Source: Liopterus haemorrhoidalis | Taxonomy: Eukaryota > Arthropoda > Insecta > Coleoptera > Dytiscidae | Reading direction: 5' to 3' | DNA: 64,000 bases | Assembly (NCBI GenBank): GCA_963971575.1 | Contig: OZ020616.1 | Location: 21,247,713 to 21,311,712 of the forward strand | Part shown: positions 21,300 to 33,400 of the stretch, in pieces | How the letters are laid out: each line of letters starts with the position of its first letter | How positions within the stretch are numbered: the stretch's first letter is position 1 | Program-made: the position numbers and the translations under genes | The notes under the pieces: generated by a model | Databases searched by the model: none | Told to the model about the DNA's origin: nothing | The model's input: the letters and a program-made list of their open reading frames with translations, nothing else

Positions 21300-22165
21300 G
21301 TTTTAGCTCCCCCCCCCCAGTTCCAAATGAAAATGCGTGGAACAAAAATTATTTATTTCCTTATTTTATGCAATTTTCATCGCATGCGTTTTTGCTATTA
21401 ATAAATAAGTTATTTCAAAAGTATTGTTTCAAGGTGTCCTCCCGTAACTCACCAAAATATTCATACAATTGAAAAAAAAAAAAAAGAAAAAATACATAGA
21501 ACATAAATAATTTATTTTCTTATTATAAATCATTTTTGTCCTACACGATTTTGCTGTTAAGTCAATAAATATGTGAAATATTTAAACAGTTTGTTTAGGG
21601 TGTCCTCCCCGCAACTTCCCAAAATATTCATTTAAATGAACTAATTCATTCAGCAAAAATATTTGCTATACACGTTTTTGCTGATGTAAGAAATAAGGGA
21701 AATATTTAAAATTTTTAATTTTTGGGTCTCCCTCTTAATTTCCCAAATATTCAACCAACTGAAAAAATGAATAGAACAGAAAAGATTTTTTTTATTATTA
21801 TTAACAATATTTGTTATATATTTTTTTGCTGTCAAGTCAATAAGAACAGAGATATGTTAAGTTTTTTAGTAAATAGTTTTAACCTCGAAACACTCTCTTA
21901 GAATAAAAATTTTGAGATGCCTTATAGCCTATGTTTTAATTCTGGTTTTACTCTATCATCACACCCAATTACGTTAAAATATATCCAGCCGTTTTTGCGT
22001 GAAACTCGGACAAACAGACAGAGAGAAATTGATTATATTCCGAATATCTTCTTATATTGACGTCACTATGATATTCTGAAACGTGTAAAAACCAAATATG
22101 AGGGAGATAAATATTTAAACAAATAAATAAACAGATGTAGCCGTTAGTTTTATTTATATAGATAA
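21300..22165. repeat. Degenerate tandem repeat ending in a TATATAGA terminus
   Basis: Units containing GTGTCCTCCC-G-AACT-CC and CGTTTTTGCT-TTAA-TAAATA recur near 21430, 21600 and 21727 with a spacing of 125-170 bases. They are followed by GTTTTTGCGTGAAACTCGGA, CAAACAGACAGAGAG and a final TTTTATTTATATAGATA near 22160. The terminus resembles that of repeat A and of copies near 22490 and 23065. No coding sequence. Confidence 0.5.
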
Positions 22166-22319
22166 CGTAAGCCCATATGAATTGAGAAATTTTTCAGTTA
22201 TTAAAAATTATAAAACTCAATGTTAGCATATGAAATCTCAGGCGACTTGAACAGTTACAAGAAATTCTTGTCTTCTAACTGTAAATTTCAATAAGTATTA
22301 TGGAAGTACCAATATAACT

Positions 22320-22490
22320 AAAAACAAAATTCATGATTTCTTTTTTCTGAAACGACTTTTTTTCTGTTATATTAACGGCATTTCCATCTGTATATCAAAT
22401 TTTAACTCGGCACCACATCTGCAAATGGATTAGAATTTTCGGACATACACATATACATATATTCTCTTTTATATTTATAGAAGAAGATTT
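22320..22490. repeat. Repeat D, copy 1
   Basis: It shares with 22890-23065 the blocks AACTAAAAACAAAATT, a TTTCTGA-GACTTTTTT box, CTGTATATCAAATTTTAACT, a CATATCTG-AA-TGG-TTAGAATTT box and a TTTTATA terminus. Non-coding. The 400 bases between the two copies show nothing else recognisable. Confidence 0.5.
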
Positions 22491-22889
22491 TATTAAACAA
22501 AAATAGAAGAATAAGCAAATAAATAGCTCACAATAAAAAAAATGCTAATCGAGCGCATTCTAATGGACCTTCGTCGAAAAAATAAATAAATAAAATAACA
22601 AAATTCATAAATATCCGCACAAATAAAAAACCAGAAAACAGGTGTTGCCTTTGCATACACTAATCAAAAACTATGATCTTAAGTTTTGCTAAATAATAAT
22701 TGAATAACGCAAACTCTAATCAGTTCTAACAAAGCATTCATCCACTGACATTAATGTTTACGGTCTCATTACGGCGCCATTTCCGATATTGGTCGAACGC
22801 TCGACGAAGTCAGTATAGTCATACAGTCAAGTATTGAATAGAAATTCCCGCGTTCCCGCTGAAAGTCTCATAAAGGTTTCAATGGTACA

Positions 22890-23065
22890 ATATAATTAAA
22901 AACAAAATTATTAATTTCTCGTTTCTGATGGGACTTTTTTCAGATTTTTCTAGTTATGATGAAGGCATTTCTACCTGTATGCAAAATTTCAACTCGGTAG
23001 CATATCTGGAAGTGGGTTAGAATTTCCGGACAAAGCCACAAATATTCATTTTTATACATATAGAT
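22890..23065. repeat. Repeat D, copy 2
   Basis: Direct repeat of 22320-22490 with clear but diverged similarity, ending TTTTTATACATATAGATG. It is part of the broad class of arthropod repeats that end in TTTTATA-TAGA. Confidence 0.5.
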
Positions 23066-23099
23066 GTTGATTTTTTGTTAGAATATCGATAGAAGTTGT

Positions 23100-23280
23100 G
23101 AAAAACTGTAAAAGTAGAACAAATTGTAGTGTTTTTGGCTGTCATTCAAGACAGGACAAAGATAGGCATCTTAGTTCTTTTTCTTTTCTTAAGAAAAATG
23201 GAGGGAAAGTTAATATTAAGTCCAGATTGGAAAAGATTTGGTTAGGAGGAAGGCATGGGAATATATTTTGAGTTAAAGAG
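23100..23280 (+). pseudogene. THAP-type zinc finger fragment
   Basis: The translation CSVFGCHSRQDKDRHLSSFS followed by FLKKNGGKVNIKSRLEKIW resembles the start of a THAP domain, where C-x2-4-C is followed by LSFHRFP and a Trp. THAP domains occur in P-element-type transposases and host factors. Only the first part is readable and stops follow, so it is probably a transposon relic. Confidence 0.45.
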
Positions 23281-23446
23281 TAACTGATACTATGCGAGTT
23301 TGTTCATTACATTTGTCGCAGAAAAACTAAACTGCACTAATATATTAATAATAATAGCTAATAATATTAGCTGCTTCTGTCCAACTAAAACTAATTTTAT
23401 TTCATGAGGCAATGAACATAAGTCAGATGACCGACACTCAGATGTA

Positions 23447-23853
23447 CACTCTGTTCTAAACGGTTAAGCAGAACTAAATGGGAATTTAGTTCTTTTAGGT
23501 TGTCACGAGAAGGGACCTTGCTTGGGTTATTTCATTTTTCACGTTGGGATGTCAAAATTGAAAATTCCAACAATGAAACCATGGAAACGACTGACATATG
23601 TCAAAATTAAATATATTTTTTTAATATTTTAATGACAAAAAAATAAATAAATGGGAAATTTGTATTAAGAATGACACAAAAAATCAAAATATAAAGAAAA
23701 TGACATTTTAAAATGATATTAACCTTAACCAAAAAATGTTTATTGTAAGTATGATTTACAAAGCTTAAACAAAACGGCCGAAAGGCACGATTTAAACGAT
23801 GAAAGTAACTAGATTGCAAAATCTAGTTCCGCTTAACCGTTTGGAACAGACTG
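23447..23853 (-). mobile_element. TA-flanked MITE, long (407-bp) subtype
   Basis: TA flanks both sides (23445-23446, 23854-23855). The ends are CACTCTGTTCTAAACGGTTA at the left and, reversed, CAGTCTGTTCCAAACGGTTA at the right. It is the same element as 45177-45581 in the opposite orientation, sharing the whole interior including GGTTGTCACGAGAAGGGACC. Subterminal palindrome CTAGATTGCAAAATCTAG lies inside the right end. No coding capacity. Confidence 0.88.
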
Positions 23854-24254
23854 TACCACATAAAATTAAATGCCCGGCATGTAACACCTGCTCATCTACA
23901 AATTACACTTCAATAAATCTACTGAAATTAAACTTAATAAATAATGTAAATTGCTGCCCACTTTCTGTTATACACCTCAATACAGGGGTAGCGCGTAAAA
24001 ATTAAAAAAATTCGCAAATATTTACTCGCACTTTAATAAAATACAAATATACTGTGCTTAAATTAACCTATTCGCTGTTAGCATATTGACAGCTGAATAC
24101 TAGACACGACAGCCATATTGCCTTGGAGTACAGCGCCGCGAACGGTAATGTCACTTCTCAATAGTGAATGCAGAAAAATATGTGGCGCTGTGTCTTTCCT
24201 AAAACTTATAATTTTAAATAATTTGGAAAAATCGATGGCGGAGACAAAGAAATT

Positions 24255-24420
24255 GTTACAAATTCTTGTACAACACCCCTGGTTACTGATGAAACTAAAC
24301 GTTGTTTTTCCACTCTAAAACGGATAAAAACTTTTCTCAGAAACTCGATGTGTGAAGATCGTCTAACGGCCCTTTTACCGCTGTCAATAGAAAAAAAATC
24401 ATATCAATAATACCGAACTT
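24255..24420 (+). pseudogene. hAT transposase C-terminal relic (ZMYM1-like)
   Basis: The translation CFSTLKRIKTFLRNSMCEDR followed by LTALLPLSIEKK matches the ERtFStLkRIKtylRstM...RLsaLalLsIe segment of ZMYM1-like hAT transposases. Nothing upstream is coherent, so it is an isolated C-terminal fragment. Confidence 0.7.
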
Positions 24421-25589
24421 TAACGATAAATTTGCTGCTAAAAAAGAACGGCGTATTGCAAGGGAACAACATAAGCATATAATTTTTACTCTTATTAATA
24501 TTATTTTTTTCTTCTTCCTTGCAGAACATCCAATCATTTCTGTCACGAGCCGCCACTGAAACTTATAGAACCAGTTCAGTGGCGTATACGTATAAAATAA
24601 TGGAACTTTTTTTTTTTGTAAATTACAGGTTCTTAAACTAAAGAAAAAATAAATAAATAAATAAATAAATAAACACTTGAATAAACATAAAAATCTTTTT
24701 ATTTATATTAGTTTATTTAAATCTAGTAAAATTAGCAACAAATATACAACAAATATTATAAATTACACAATACATGACATGATACAACATAAGATGGGAA
24801 AAGTCTTGCAGTATTGGGGAGCCTCGTGGTTTATGATTTTGTAGCATAGGTAAAATACTGAAAAACACAATTTTTAGCAAATGTTCATAATATTAAGTAG
24901 AAATCACGGCCGCCGCAGTTGTGCACCGCACAAAGAGTATTTAACAAGGACGCGAATTAAGTTTTAAAAATTAATTTGCCATTTCTAAATTATTACGTGG
25001 GAATCGATTCTGCCAGACTTCACTTCAGTGTTGCCAGATTCGAAAACAAATATTTCCCTAAAAGTTTTTGCTGCTTTTTTCCATAAAATTTTTGTGTCAC
25101 AGACTAGTGCGAGTATGCAAATCGACATAAGTTGTGCAAGCGCAAGCAAACTCGTTTGAACTTCTAGCGATAACCAGTTACTTGCGCGACTAATTCGCTT
25201 CTTCTGTAACCACCCTTGTTTACTTCTGCGTGCTTCATTCAGTCGACCGAATACGGTCAAGAAACGTGCGAAGTACAATTCGGGCGAACACGTTTGCATT
25301 TTTTGCACTGATTTAATTTTGAATATTTTTGGTACTTACACTTTTTGCTCAAAATGAATATGTAAAGAGGAATGAAAATTGTACTTTCTATGTTCTATAA
25401 AAAAAGTAGACAACTGGTACAACATAATAATTGTCCAAAATGTCCCGTCCAATCTTAAACCATAAGCCTGTTTTTTATTGAAAAATTTGTTGAGAAGTGT
25501 AAAGTTTCACAATTTTCAAGATGTCTTAGGTATCTACTGAGTGACAATATTTGGCTAATATGGTCGAAAGACTAATGGCCAATAAATCA
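24421..25589. other. Non-coding stretch with (AAAT)n
   Basis: An AAAT microsatellite is at 24648-24674. The minus-strand open frame 24985-25308 (107 codons) has no recognisable domain, low complexity or codon signal that I can defend, so it is not called a gene. Nothing else is identified. Confidence 0.4.
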
Positions 25590-25705
25590 TTGATGTGAAG
25601 TGTGAATTTTCATACGTTTCAGGGATTTGTAGGTAGTTAATAAGTATAAGAGCCAACAGAATGCTGGATGCCTAAGAAAAAAAAAACATTTTTTTTGTTA
25701 AAAAT
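25590..25705 (+). repeat. Repeat B, left part (split by LINE)
   Basis: It matches the start of the uninterrupted copy at 62945-63060: GTGTGAATTTTCA-ACGTTTC, AGGG-TTTGTA, then AACAGAATGCTGGATGCCTA. The remainder of the same copy continues at 37646-37990 after the 12-kb nested insertion. Confidence 0.7.
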
Positions 25706-25719
25706 AAAGATATTTAGAT

Positions 25720-26489
25720 TTTATTATATAGATTTACTTGTGTGATAAAGTTGAGTATATTTGTCATTGTATTTGTGTCGTTCGCGAGAGCTTGTCTCAT
25801 TGTGTTTGGGATGTTGTTTCTTAGTTTTTCTTGTTGATATTTTGTGCAGTATAGTATGATGTGTTCGAGGGTAAGTGGTGTGTCGCAAGTGTCGCATGTC
25901 GGTTGCTGTGTTTTTTTGAAGATGTGTTCATGTGTTAACAGGGTGTGCCCTATTCTGAGTCTTGTTAGTGTGACCTGGTCTTTCCTTCTGTGTGTAGATG
26001 TCCAAGTTTTTGGTAGTTTCTTTTATGTTTCTTAATTTGTTGGTAATATTTGTGTTGGTCCATTCATTGCTCTACTCTTCTTTGATTCTTGCTTTAATTA
26101 TGTTTTTTTTTATCTTCGGGTTGTATTGATATTTTGAGTTCTTCATCTTGAATTGCTTGTCTTGCGTTTTCGTCTGCTTTTTCATTCCCCTTTATGCCTA
26201 TGGGGGATGAGATCCACATAAAGTGACTGAATTTTTGTAGTTTCTAATGGCATCGTGTATATTTTCTTATTGTTATATATCTTGTCCTTTTTTGATGTGA
26301 GGATTTTTTGGGTAGGTCTGTTAATACGATTGAAGTACACTAAGTGAGTTGGTGTATATTATGTAGTGTTTGCGTTGTTCTTTGGATGTCTTTATGTGTT
26401 TTGTCGTCTTCTGTATGCTAAATGCCTCTGCTGTGTAGATGCTGCACTGGTTGAGTAAATGGTATCTATAGGTTTTATTGGCTATTATG
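25720..26489 (-). pseudogene. I-like LINE, RNase H C-terminus and zinc-knuckle tail
   Basis: Minus-strand translation continues the RNase H domain from 36265 and gives SIYTAEAFSIQKTTK (catalytic Glu region), then after breaks MWISSPIGIKGNEKADENAR, the W.PsHvGI.GNe.AD motif carrying the last catalytic Asp. It ends with the Cys/His cluster CDTCDTPLTLEHIILYCTKY. This C-terminal arrangement is typical of I and related LINE clades. The 3' end lies around 25720. A BEL/Pao element at 26495-36259 interrupts it. Confidence 0.8.
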
Positions 26490-26494
26490 GTTGC

Positions 26495-26690
26495 TGTTTA
26501 TATTTTTTCATTGAAATGAATTATTTTGATATTAGTGGACTGTATTGAGGTTTCAAGAAAAAACAAAAAACACAACATTCTTTTGAGAAAGTTTAATACA
26601 TTCTGTCGTTCGTCCTTCGACACATTTCCCCCACTCCTTGCGAGGTACAATCGAGTGCATAATGCACTAACTAGTAAAATAAATTGTACA
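26495..26690 (-). repeat. BEL/Pao 3' LTR
   Basis: It is the same sequence as 36064-36259 by direct reading. It starts TGTTTATATTTTTTCATTGA and ends AAATTGTACA on the plus strand. It is the 3' LTR because the element is transcribed leftwards. Confidence 0.93.
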
Positions 26691-26706
26691 TACCCCCAAC
26701 CTTGAA
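26691..26706 (-). other. Polypurine tract of the BEL/Pao element
   Basis: On the minus strand AAGGTTGGGGGTA directly precedes the 3' LTR. This is the expected primer for plus-strand DNA synthesis. Confidence 0.7.
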
Positions 26707-26784
26707 AGGCTGGCTTTCAAAACAAATAAACATTTTGACAAGCACAATGAGAAAAAACAAAATTTAACATTACAATGTTACAAC

Positions 26785-29700
26785 CAAGGACGTATCCAGG
26801 ATTTTTTTTTGGGGGGGGTAGTTGGGGTAAAATTTAAAAGTTGCGATTTGTATAAAAATGTATAATGTATAATTAGATGACTACAAAAATCTTTGGCAAA
26901 ATAAAAACTATTTTAGTAATACAAATTAATCATTACAGTATGAAATCAAGTTTTCTAGATTTTTTTGTAGCAAATCTGTTTATGATTTCAGAAACATTTA
27001 GGTCAATATCTCTATGAATATTTAGTAATGCTAACCCTACCAATCTTTCTTCAGTCATAGTTGCTCGCAGCCAGGTCTTCAATCTTTTTAAGGACGAGAA
27101 ACTCCTTTCTGCTGAAGCAATACTTATTGGCAGGGTCACCAAAATCTGAAGACATTTTTTTATTGTGGGAAATATATCCCCATCACAATCTCTGTATGAA
27201 GATAGACCATCTTTTGATACATTTTCTGAACTTTTTATTGTTGATAACCACAACTCACTTTCAGTTTGTAATTTTAAGTATAAAAAGTCTTTTGAATCAT
27301 CACTGAATTTTTGTATATATTCATGTATTCTTTTGACTGATTCTATAATTTCATGTGGAGTTTTCGTAATGATGATGGATGGTACAAACAAGTTAAGTTC
27401 ATAAAGATTAAGAGTATCTTCATTAAAACGAAATAGAAAATCTTCGGTCACATTTTCGAAAATAGGGTTGTATACTGTAATTCTATAGTAGTCTTCTGCA
27501 TTGTTCACTTCAATATTTTGCCTATTTACCTGTTTTTGAGTTAGTCGTGGTAGGGACATGTCAATGCTTAGTTTTTCATGAATTTCTGAAATGTCTTTGT
27601 AAATATTTTTAAAATACTGTTCGGAATTTGCTCGTTTCTCTTTTAAAACTCTTAGTATATTTTGAATACAATTGACAGCATACTGTTTGTCAATTGATTT
27701 TGTTTGCAAAATTTTACTTAAATTAATAGTTAGAGCTAATATATCACATAAACAGCAAAGAGCAACAATAAAATTTGTTGACATTATGGCATGTTTTAGA
27801 CAATCCGCTTTTGAGGACGTTTCTCGATCTCTCCATTTGGACATTGTATTTAATAATTCTACAATATTTATAAAATTTGATTTGAAGAGTAGTACAGATT
27901 CGTGTCTCTCAACCCATCTTGTTTCACAAAGACATTTAAGTTGACCCTGGATTTTCATTTTTAAAACAATATTTCTTTTGGCTGATGCTCTAAAAAATCC
28001 AACCACTTCTTTGATTGTTCCAATCGCATTTCGAACCCCTTGTATATTTGAACTCTTTGAAATTGAAAGATTCAATGCATGGCTACTGCATGGGCATTTT
28101 ACAGCATTTCGTAATATTTTTTGAAGTTCAACAATTGCACCTTTATGTTCCCCTATCATTAAGTTGCACGTATCTGTGCCAATTCCAACACAGTAATCTA
28201 CATTTAAATTGTATTTTCTTAGGAAGTTCAAAACAGTTTCGGCTAATATTTTTCCTGTTATGACTGGTTCCATTGTAATATCATCATAATTATCTTTGTG
28301 ACAGTCAATAAATCCAATAAAATCTTCAAATACATTGTTTTCATATACATAGCGGATAATCAGAGACATTTGGGATTTACGGCTAATATCAGTTGTTTCG
28401 TCAAACACAATACTATAAAAAATGCTTTTTTTTTACTTTAAGTAATATGTTTTCGAGAATTTCTTCTCCGCAGCATTCAATTATCTGATTCTGAGTTACA
28501 CTGCTTATATAGGTGGCATTAGCACCAGCATTTTCCATGTGTTTTTTTAGGACAGAATCGCCACTAGCTACTCTAAATCGAAGAAGCTCTCTGAAATTTC
28601 CTTCATTATTCACAATTGAATGGTTATTTTCGTCATCGCTAGAAATTTCTTCTAAATTTAATTTGCCACTGTCCCGATTGCCTCTCAAAGGGATATTTTG
28701 TCGCCCAAGAAAAATTATTGACTCAATAATTGGCGTTAATCTTTGTCTGTTTTCTAGTACCTGTTTCTTTCTATTACTGTCCAACGTGTTCCTAATATCT
28801 GATGTAGGATTTTCGTAAATCCTAATAAAGTTGACTGCATTCTGTAAAGCTTCTTTGTGATATTTATTCTGGTTATGTACAACTAAATCACCATCCTTCC
28901 CATAGAGTTTCGAATATTTATTTAATGGGGTTTTAACCAATTTATTTAATGATGTTGCTTTATGAATTCCACCAAATTTTGAAAAAATTACACAGTATTT
29001 ACAAAACAGTCCTTGCATTTTTTTAGAATATGTAAGCCAGTTAAAAGTTTCAAAATGTTTTTTTGATAAATAACATTGAACTTCCCTATTGTTTTTCATA
29101 TGAACAGAGTAGGGATAGATAAATGCTTCATTACAATCAGGGACCATAGCATATTTCAAAATGTTATACTTCTCAAGATCAGAAATATTTCCATTGCAAT
29201 TTACATAGGAAGCAACATCTACAGATTTATTTTTTCCAGTAACAGTAGCTCCAGTATCATCACTTACATCTAAGGTATCTTCTAGCACAGGCAGTGACCT
29301 TGACGTCAACTCATTATTTTTATTACTATTGCTGTCGTCAGTCGTTGTACTTGGTCCAGCTTCATTTAATGTATCTATAATAGACTTTGAAGCCGTTTCC
29401 ACTGGCTTGCTTTGTTTTGAAAAAAAGTATTCAAGTGTTTTTGACTGCTTGCGTTTACTCATATTTTTAAATGTTTTAAATTTTACTAAAATTAAACAAT
29501 ATTTTGTTAGTAATCAATGATGTACTATTAAAGTTCCAATATCTATATTTTCTTACCTAGCTTTTTTTTATTTTGTATGAAATTATACGTAATCCTTATA
29601 CTATTCGTATTAATAATTAAACGATGTACATCACTTTTATATACTTGTAGTTACAAGTTGCCACTATTGCACTAACCAAACTGAGTAACTCATGACTCTC

Positions 29701-30394
29701 AACAATATGAGGCGAATGTGATAACGAATGACAATTTCCCGCGCATAATGACGTGTTGCGCATGGTCACTGATGTTTAACAGCAGTACTTAAAATTTATG
29801 TTACAGCGCTGAACCCTCCCGTTGCCATGGTAGTCAAAATGACACCTTTCAAATCAATTATTATGAACATTTATTTAATTTTACTATCTTAAACTCATTC
29901 ATTTATAATTAAAAATTTACTTAAAACCTATTAAATTCAACGGAAAGTAATAAAATATTGGTCAAGCGACTGGCTTATGTAGTACTGCCCGTCTGCCCTC
30001 TGCATCGAGATAACTAATGCCATAGAACACGCTGCAATGCTATGTTGATGTTGAACGGTCTAACATGCATTCAGCTCTCAGTACAGCGCAGAGATGCACA
30101 TAATTTCTGTAATGTTATAATTATTAATCAAAAAATAGTAAAAAATGTAAATATTTTTACATTCAAAGTGTCTAAATATTTTAAGAATATATTAGTATAA
30201 TTATTTGTGAAGAATTATGCTAAAATATGCTTCTATCCGTATTTTATTTAGCAGAATTATAAAAGGTGTCAAAATGGCTACCATGGTTTGCGACGTACGA
30301 AATTCGCACGGCTTGCGGAGGGTTAAGGGATAAATTTTCCAGAATCTTGGGGGGGGTAATTACCCCCATTACCCCCCCCTTGAATACGTGCTTG
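26785..30394 (-). mobile_element. Full-length hAT element (3610 bp) inside the BEL/Pao element
   Basis: The 8-base duplication GTTACAAC is exact (26777-26784, 30395-30402). The ends are CAAGGACGTATCCAGG at the left and, reversed, CAAGCACGTATTCAAGG at the right, with G-rich or C-rich runs just inside both. It encodes one transposase on the minus strand. Because its host has identical LTRs, this is among the youngest insertions in the window. Confidence 0.92.
26933..29462 (-). pseudogene. hAT transposase (ZMYM1/TTF-type), one frame break
   Basis: The protein begins MSKRKQSKTLEYFFSKQSKP at 29462 and reads 349 codons to 28413. A TTF/BED-like zinc finger region is seen (FCKYCVIFSKFG, then KYHKEALQNAVNFIR), followed by the DUF4371-like NIPLRGNRDSGKLNLEE and NEGNFRELLRFRVASGD. 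Reading continues in another frame from about 28440 to 26933: VFDETTDISRKSQMSLIIRY (first catalytic Asp region), VGIGTDTCNLMIGEHKG, CPCSSHALNLSISK, LCETRWVERHESVLLF, and the C-terminal SIASAERSFSSLKRLKTWLR with TEERLVGLALLNIHRDIDL, the dimerisation domain. The only break I see is in a run of nine A (minus strand, ~28426-28434). Total length about 840 residues is normal for the family. It is called a pseudogene on the sequence as given, but an assembly or polymerase slip is possible. Confidence 0.9.
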
Positions 30395-30467
30395 GTTACA
30401 ACAGTTAGTAATGCTGAAATTTATGAAAAAACAATGTAGTATATTATCTATCTATCTTAATGCTAGA

Positions 30468-33400
30468 TCAATTGTCATTCTTCGGATTTATGGGTAACAC
30501 ACACACTTGAGATGTTGCACGTTTTATCACACTGGTAGGGGTCTTTATTGACACTACTCTCACTACACCATCCTGACCTGGGTGGAGCTGCACAACGCGG
30601 CCAAGTTTCCAACACAGTGGCGGCAAATGGGGATCCTTGATTAACACTAGGGAATTAAGTTGGATGTTGTCATCAGTGTTCTTCCACTTGTAGCGGAATT
30701 GCAGTTCTGAGATGTATTCTTTATACCACCTGTTCCAAAAGTGTTGTCGTATTTGCTCGATCCGGTGATATTTTGAAAGGCGATTTATCGGAATATCGAC
30801 TATGTTAGGTTCGACAATTGAAGTAATTGGTCGTCCAATTAAGAAGTGGCCAGGTGAGAGAGGTTGATAATCGTTAGGATCAGAAGACATGGGAGATAAA
30901 GGTCGGGAATTTAATATACCTTCTATTTCTGTAATGATGGTCATAAATTCCTCTAACGTAACCGAAGCGTTAGATAAAACTCGCTTTAAATGATGTTTTG
31001 TAGACTTTACACCGGCCTCCCATAATCCACCAAAATTTGGAGAATATGCAGGTATAAAATGCCATTTGATACCTTGCTTACCAATCTGAGTCTGTAATAG
31101 ATCAGTACTGGTTTGTATAAATTTGCCTAATTCGTGCAAATCGGTACTAGCCTTGACAAATGTTTTCCCGTTATCAGAGAAAATATCCGTAGGTAGCCCC
31201 CGTCGAGCTATAAATCTGCGTAAAGTTTGAATAAACGAATCAGTCGTCAAGTCGGTGACGGTTTCTAAATGGATCGCTTTTGTGCTCATGCACACAAATA
31301 CACAAACATAGCATTTAAATAATTTTTGTCCACGACCCTTTTTTTCGCGAACGAAAAAGGGTCCCGCAAAATCTGTACCCGTGTTAATAAATGGATAGCT
31401 TAGCTGTGTGCGAGACGATGGCAAATTTCCCATGAGAGGATTTATTTGTATGGGCTTAGCCTTAACACAAGTGATACAGTTACGTACTATACTTTTCGCT
31501 AAAGAACGACCGCCAATGATCCAAAACCTTTGGCGTGATATGTAAAGCAGATGCTGCGGACCTGCGTGGTAATGACGTAAATGCTCATAAGTCATAATTA
31601 ATTTGGAAAGATTACATTCAGCCTTTAAAAGTATTGGATGTATCCGATCAAATGCTAATTTTGAGCTCTGAATCCTACCCCCAACCCTAAGAATACCCTG
31701 GGAGTCTAAAAGGGGTGCAAGGCAATTTAATTTATGTTTTGAAGGTAATTGTTTATTTGTCCTTAACTGTTGGATTTCTTGCTCAAATGATCCTTGTTGC
31801 GACAATTTTATCATAATCATGAAAGCATGCTCTGTTTCTGTAACCGACAGTGCGTTGAAATTACGGTTGATTTTAAGGTTTTCTTTGCAATTTTTAATAA
31901 ATCTGCAACAATACGCTGTTATACGTTTAGCTTTCACGAGCGATGAATATTTTGTAATTAAAATATCATCCCTTTGATTTACAAATAGACTATTGATATG
32001 CGATTTCTTTTCGGGTATTTCACGTTCTGGCATTGGAATTATGACCGTACTTGGCCAGAAATCTGTAGGCTGTGAGAGCCAGGAAGGGCCTTCCCACCAT
32101 AATACTGATTTTTTGAGTTTATTAGGTTGTACACCTCTTGATATGAGATCTGCGGGATTTTCCTGAGTGTTTACATAATGCCAATTTTCAATTTGTGAAA
32201 GGGTTTGTATTTCCGATATCCTATTTGAGACGAAAACATGAAATAGTTTCGACTGATTTTTTATCCACGCTAAAACTACTTGCGAGTCAGTCCAATAGTA
32301 GCAACTAACATTGATTGTTATGGAAGATTTAATTTTTTGCATTAATTTTGCTAAAACAACTGCGCCACATAATTCTAGGCGAGGAATAGTTTGAACCTTT
32401 AATGGTGCTACTTTACCCTTTGCACAAAATAATTTAACGTAAATTTTATTTTTATTATCTATGCATCTGGCATATACGCATGCTCCGTACGCTTTCTGCG
32501 ACGCATCACAGAAACCGTGTAATTCTACCACTTTCCGATCTTTGCAAAATACAAATCGCGGTATGGAAATTTCATTAATACGGTATAGATTTGATTTAAA
32601 ATTTAACCATTTCGTTTTTAAGAGTTCTGGAATCTCGTCATCCCAGTCTAGTTTTAAAGACCATAATTCTTGTAAAATAATTTTGATTAAGGTTACAGCT
32701 GGAGCTAGCAAACCTAAAGGGTCAAACGTTTTGGCAAGGTTTGACAGAATAGTTCTTTTTGTAATTGTATCTGAAGTAATACTGTTAATGTGATATGTTA
32801 ATTTATCATTATTGAATTTCCATTGTAGACCCAACAATTTGGTTTCAGAAATTTCGCCAATGTTGATAAAATGTGATAACTGATTTGTATCTTTTACGTT
32901 TACTAAAACGTCTGGATTGTTCGAACACCATTTTGTTAAGGGAAAACATCCCGTGTTGAGAATATCAGAGATACGTTCAATAATTGATTTTGCTTCTTCG
33001 ACTGAGTCTGTGCCCGATGAAAGATCGTCCATGTAGAAGTCACGGCCGATTATTCTCGAAGCTTTGGGGTATCTGTCAATATTTTCAATTGACAGCTGTT
33101 TTAGGCATCGCGTTGCTAAGTATGGTGCTGATTTAGTACCGTATGTAACAGTACATAGCTCATAGGTTTCTATTTTTTCGGTCGGTTCAGATCGCCAAAG
33201 TATTCTTTGGAATCTCTGATCGGAACTTGCGACTTCAATCTGCCGAAACATTTTAGAGATATCCGCAGTAAATACGTACGCATGCTGTCTAAATCTTGTA
33301 ATTATTGACATAAGATCGTCTTGAACTACTGGTCCCGCATATTGGAGATCATTTAGTGAGCGACCATTGTCAGTAGCCGCTGAGCCATCAAATACGACTC

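Noticed and set aside
24985..25308. Minus-strand open frame of 107 codons
   Set aside because: No recognisable domain, no splice context and no neighbour supporting it; composition is like the surrounding non-coding DNA.
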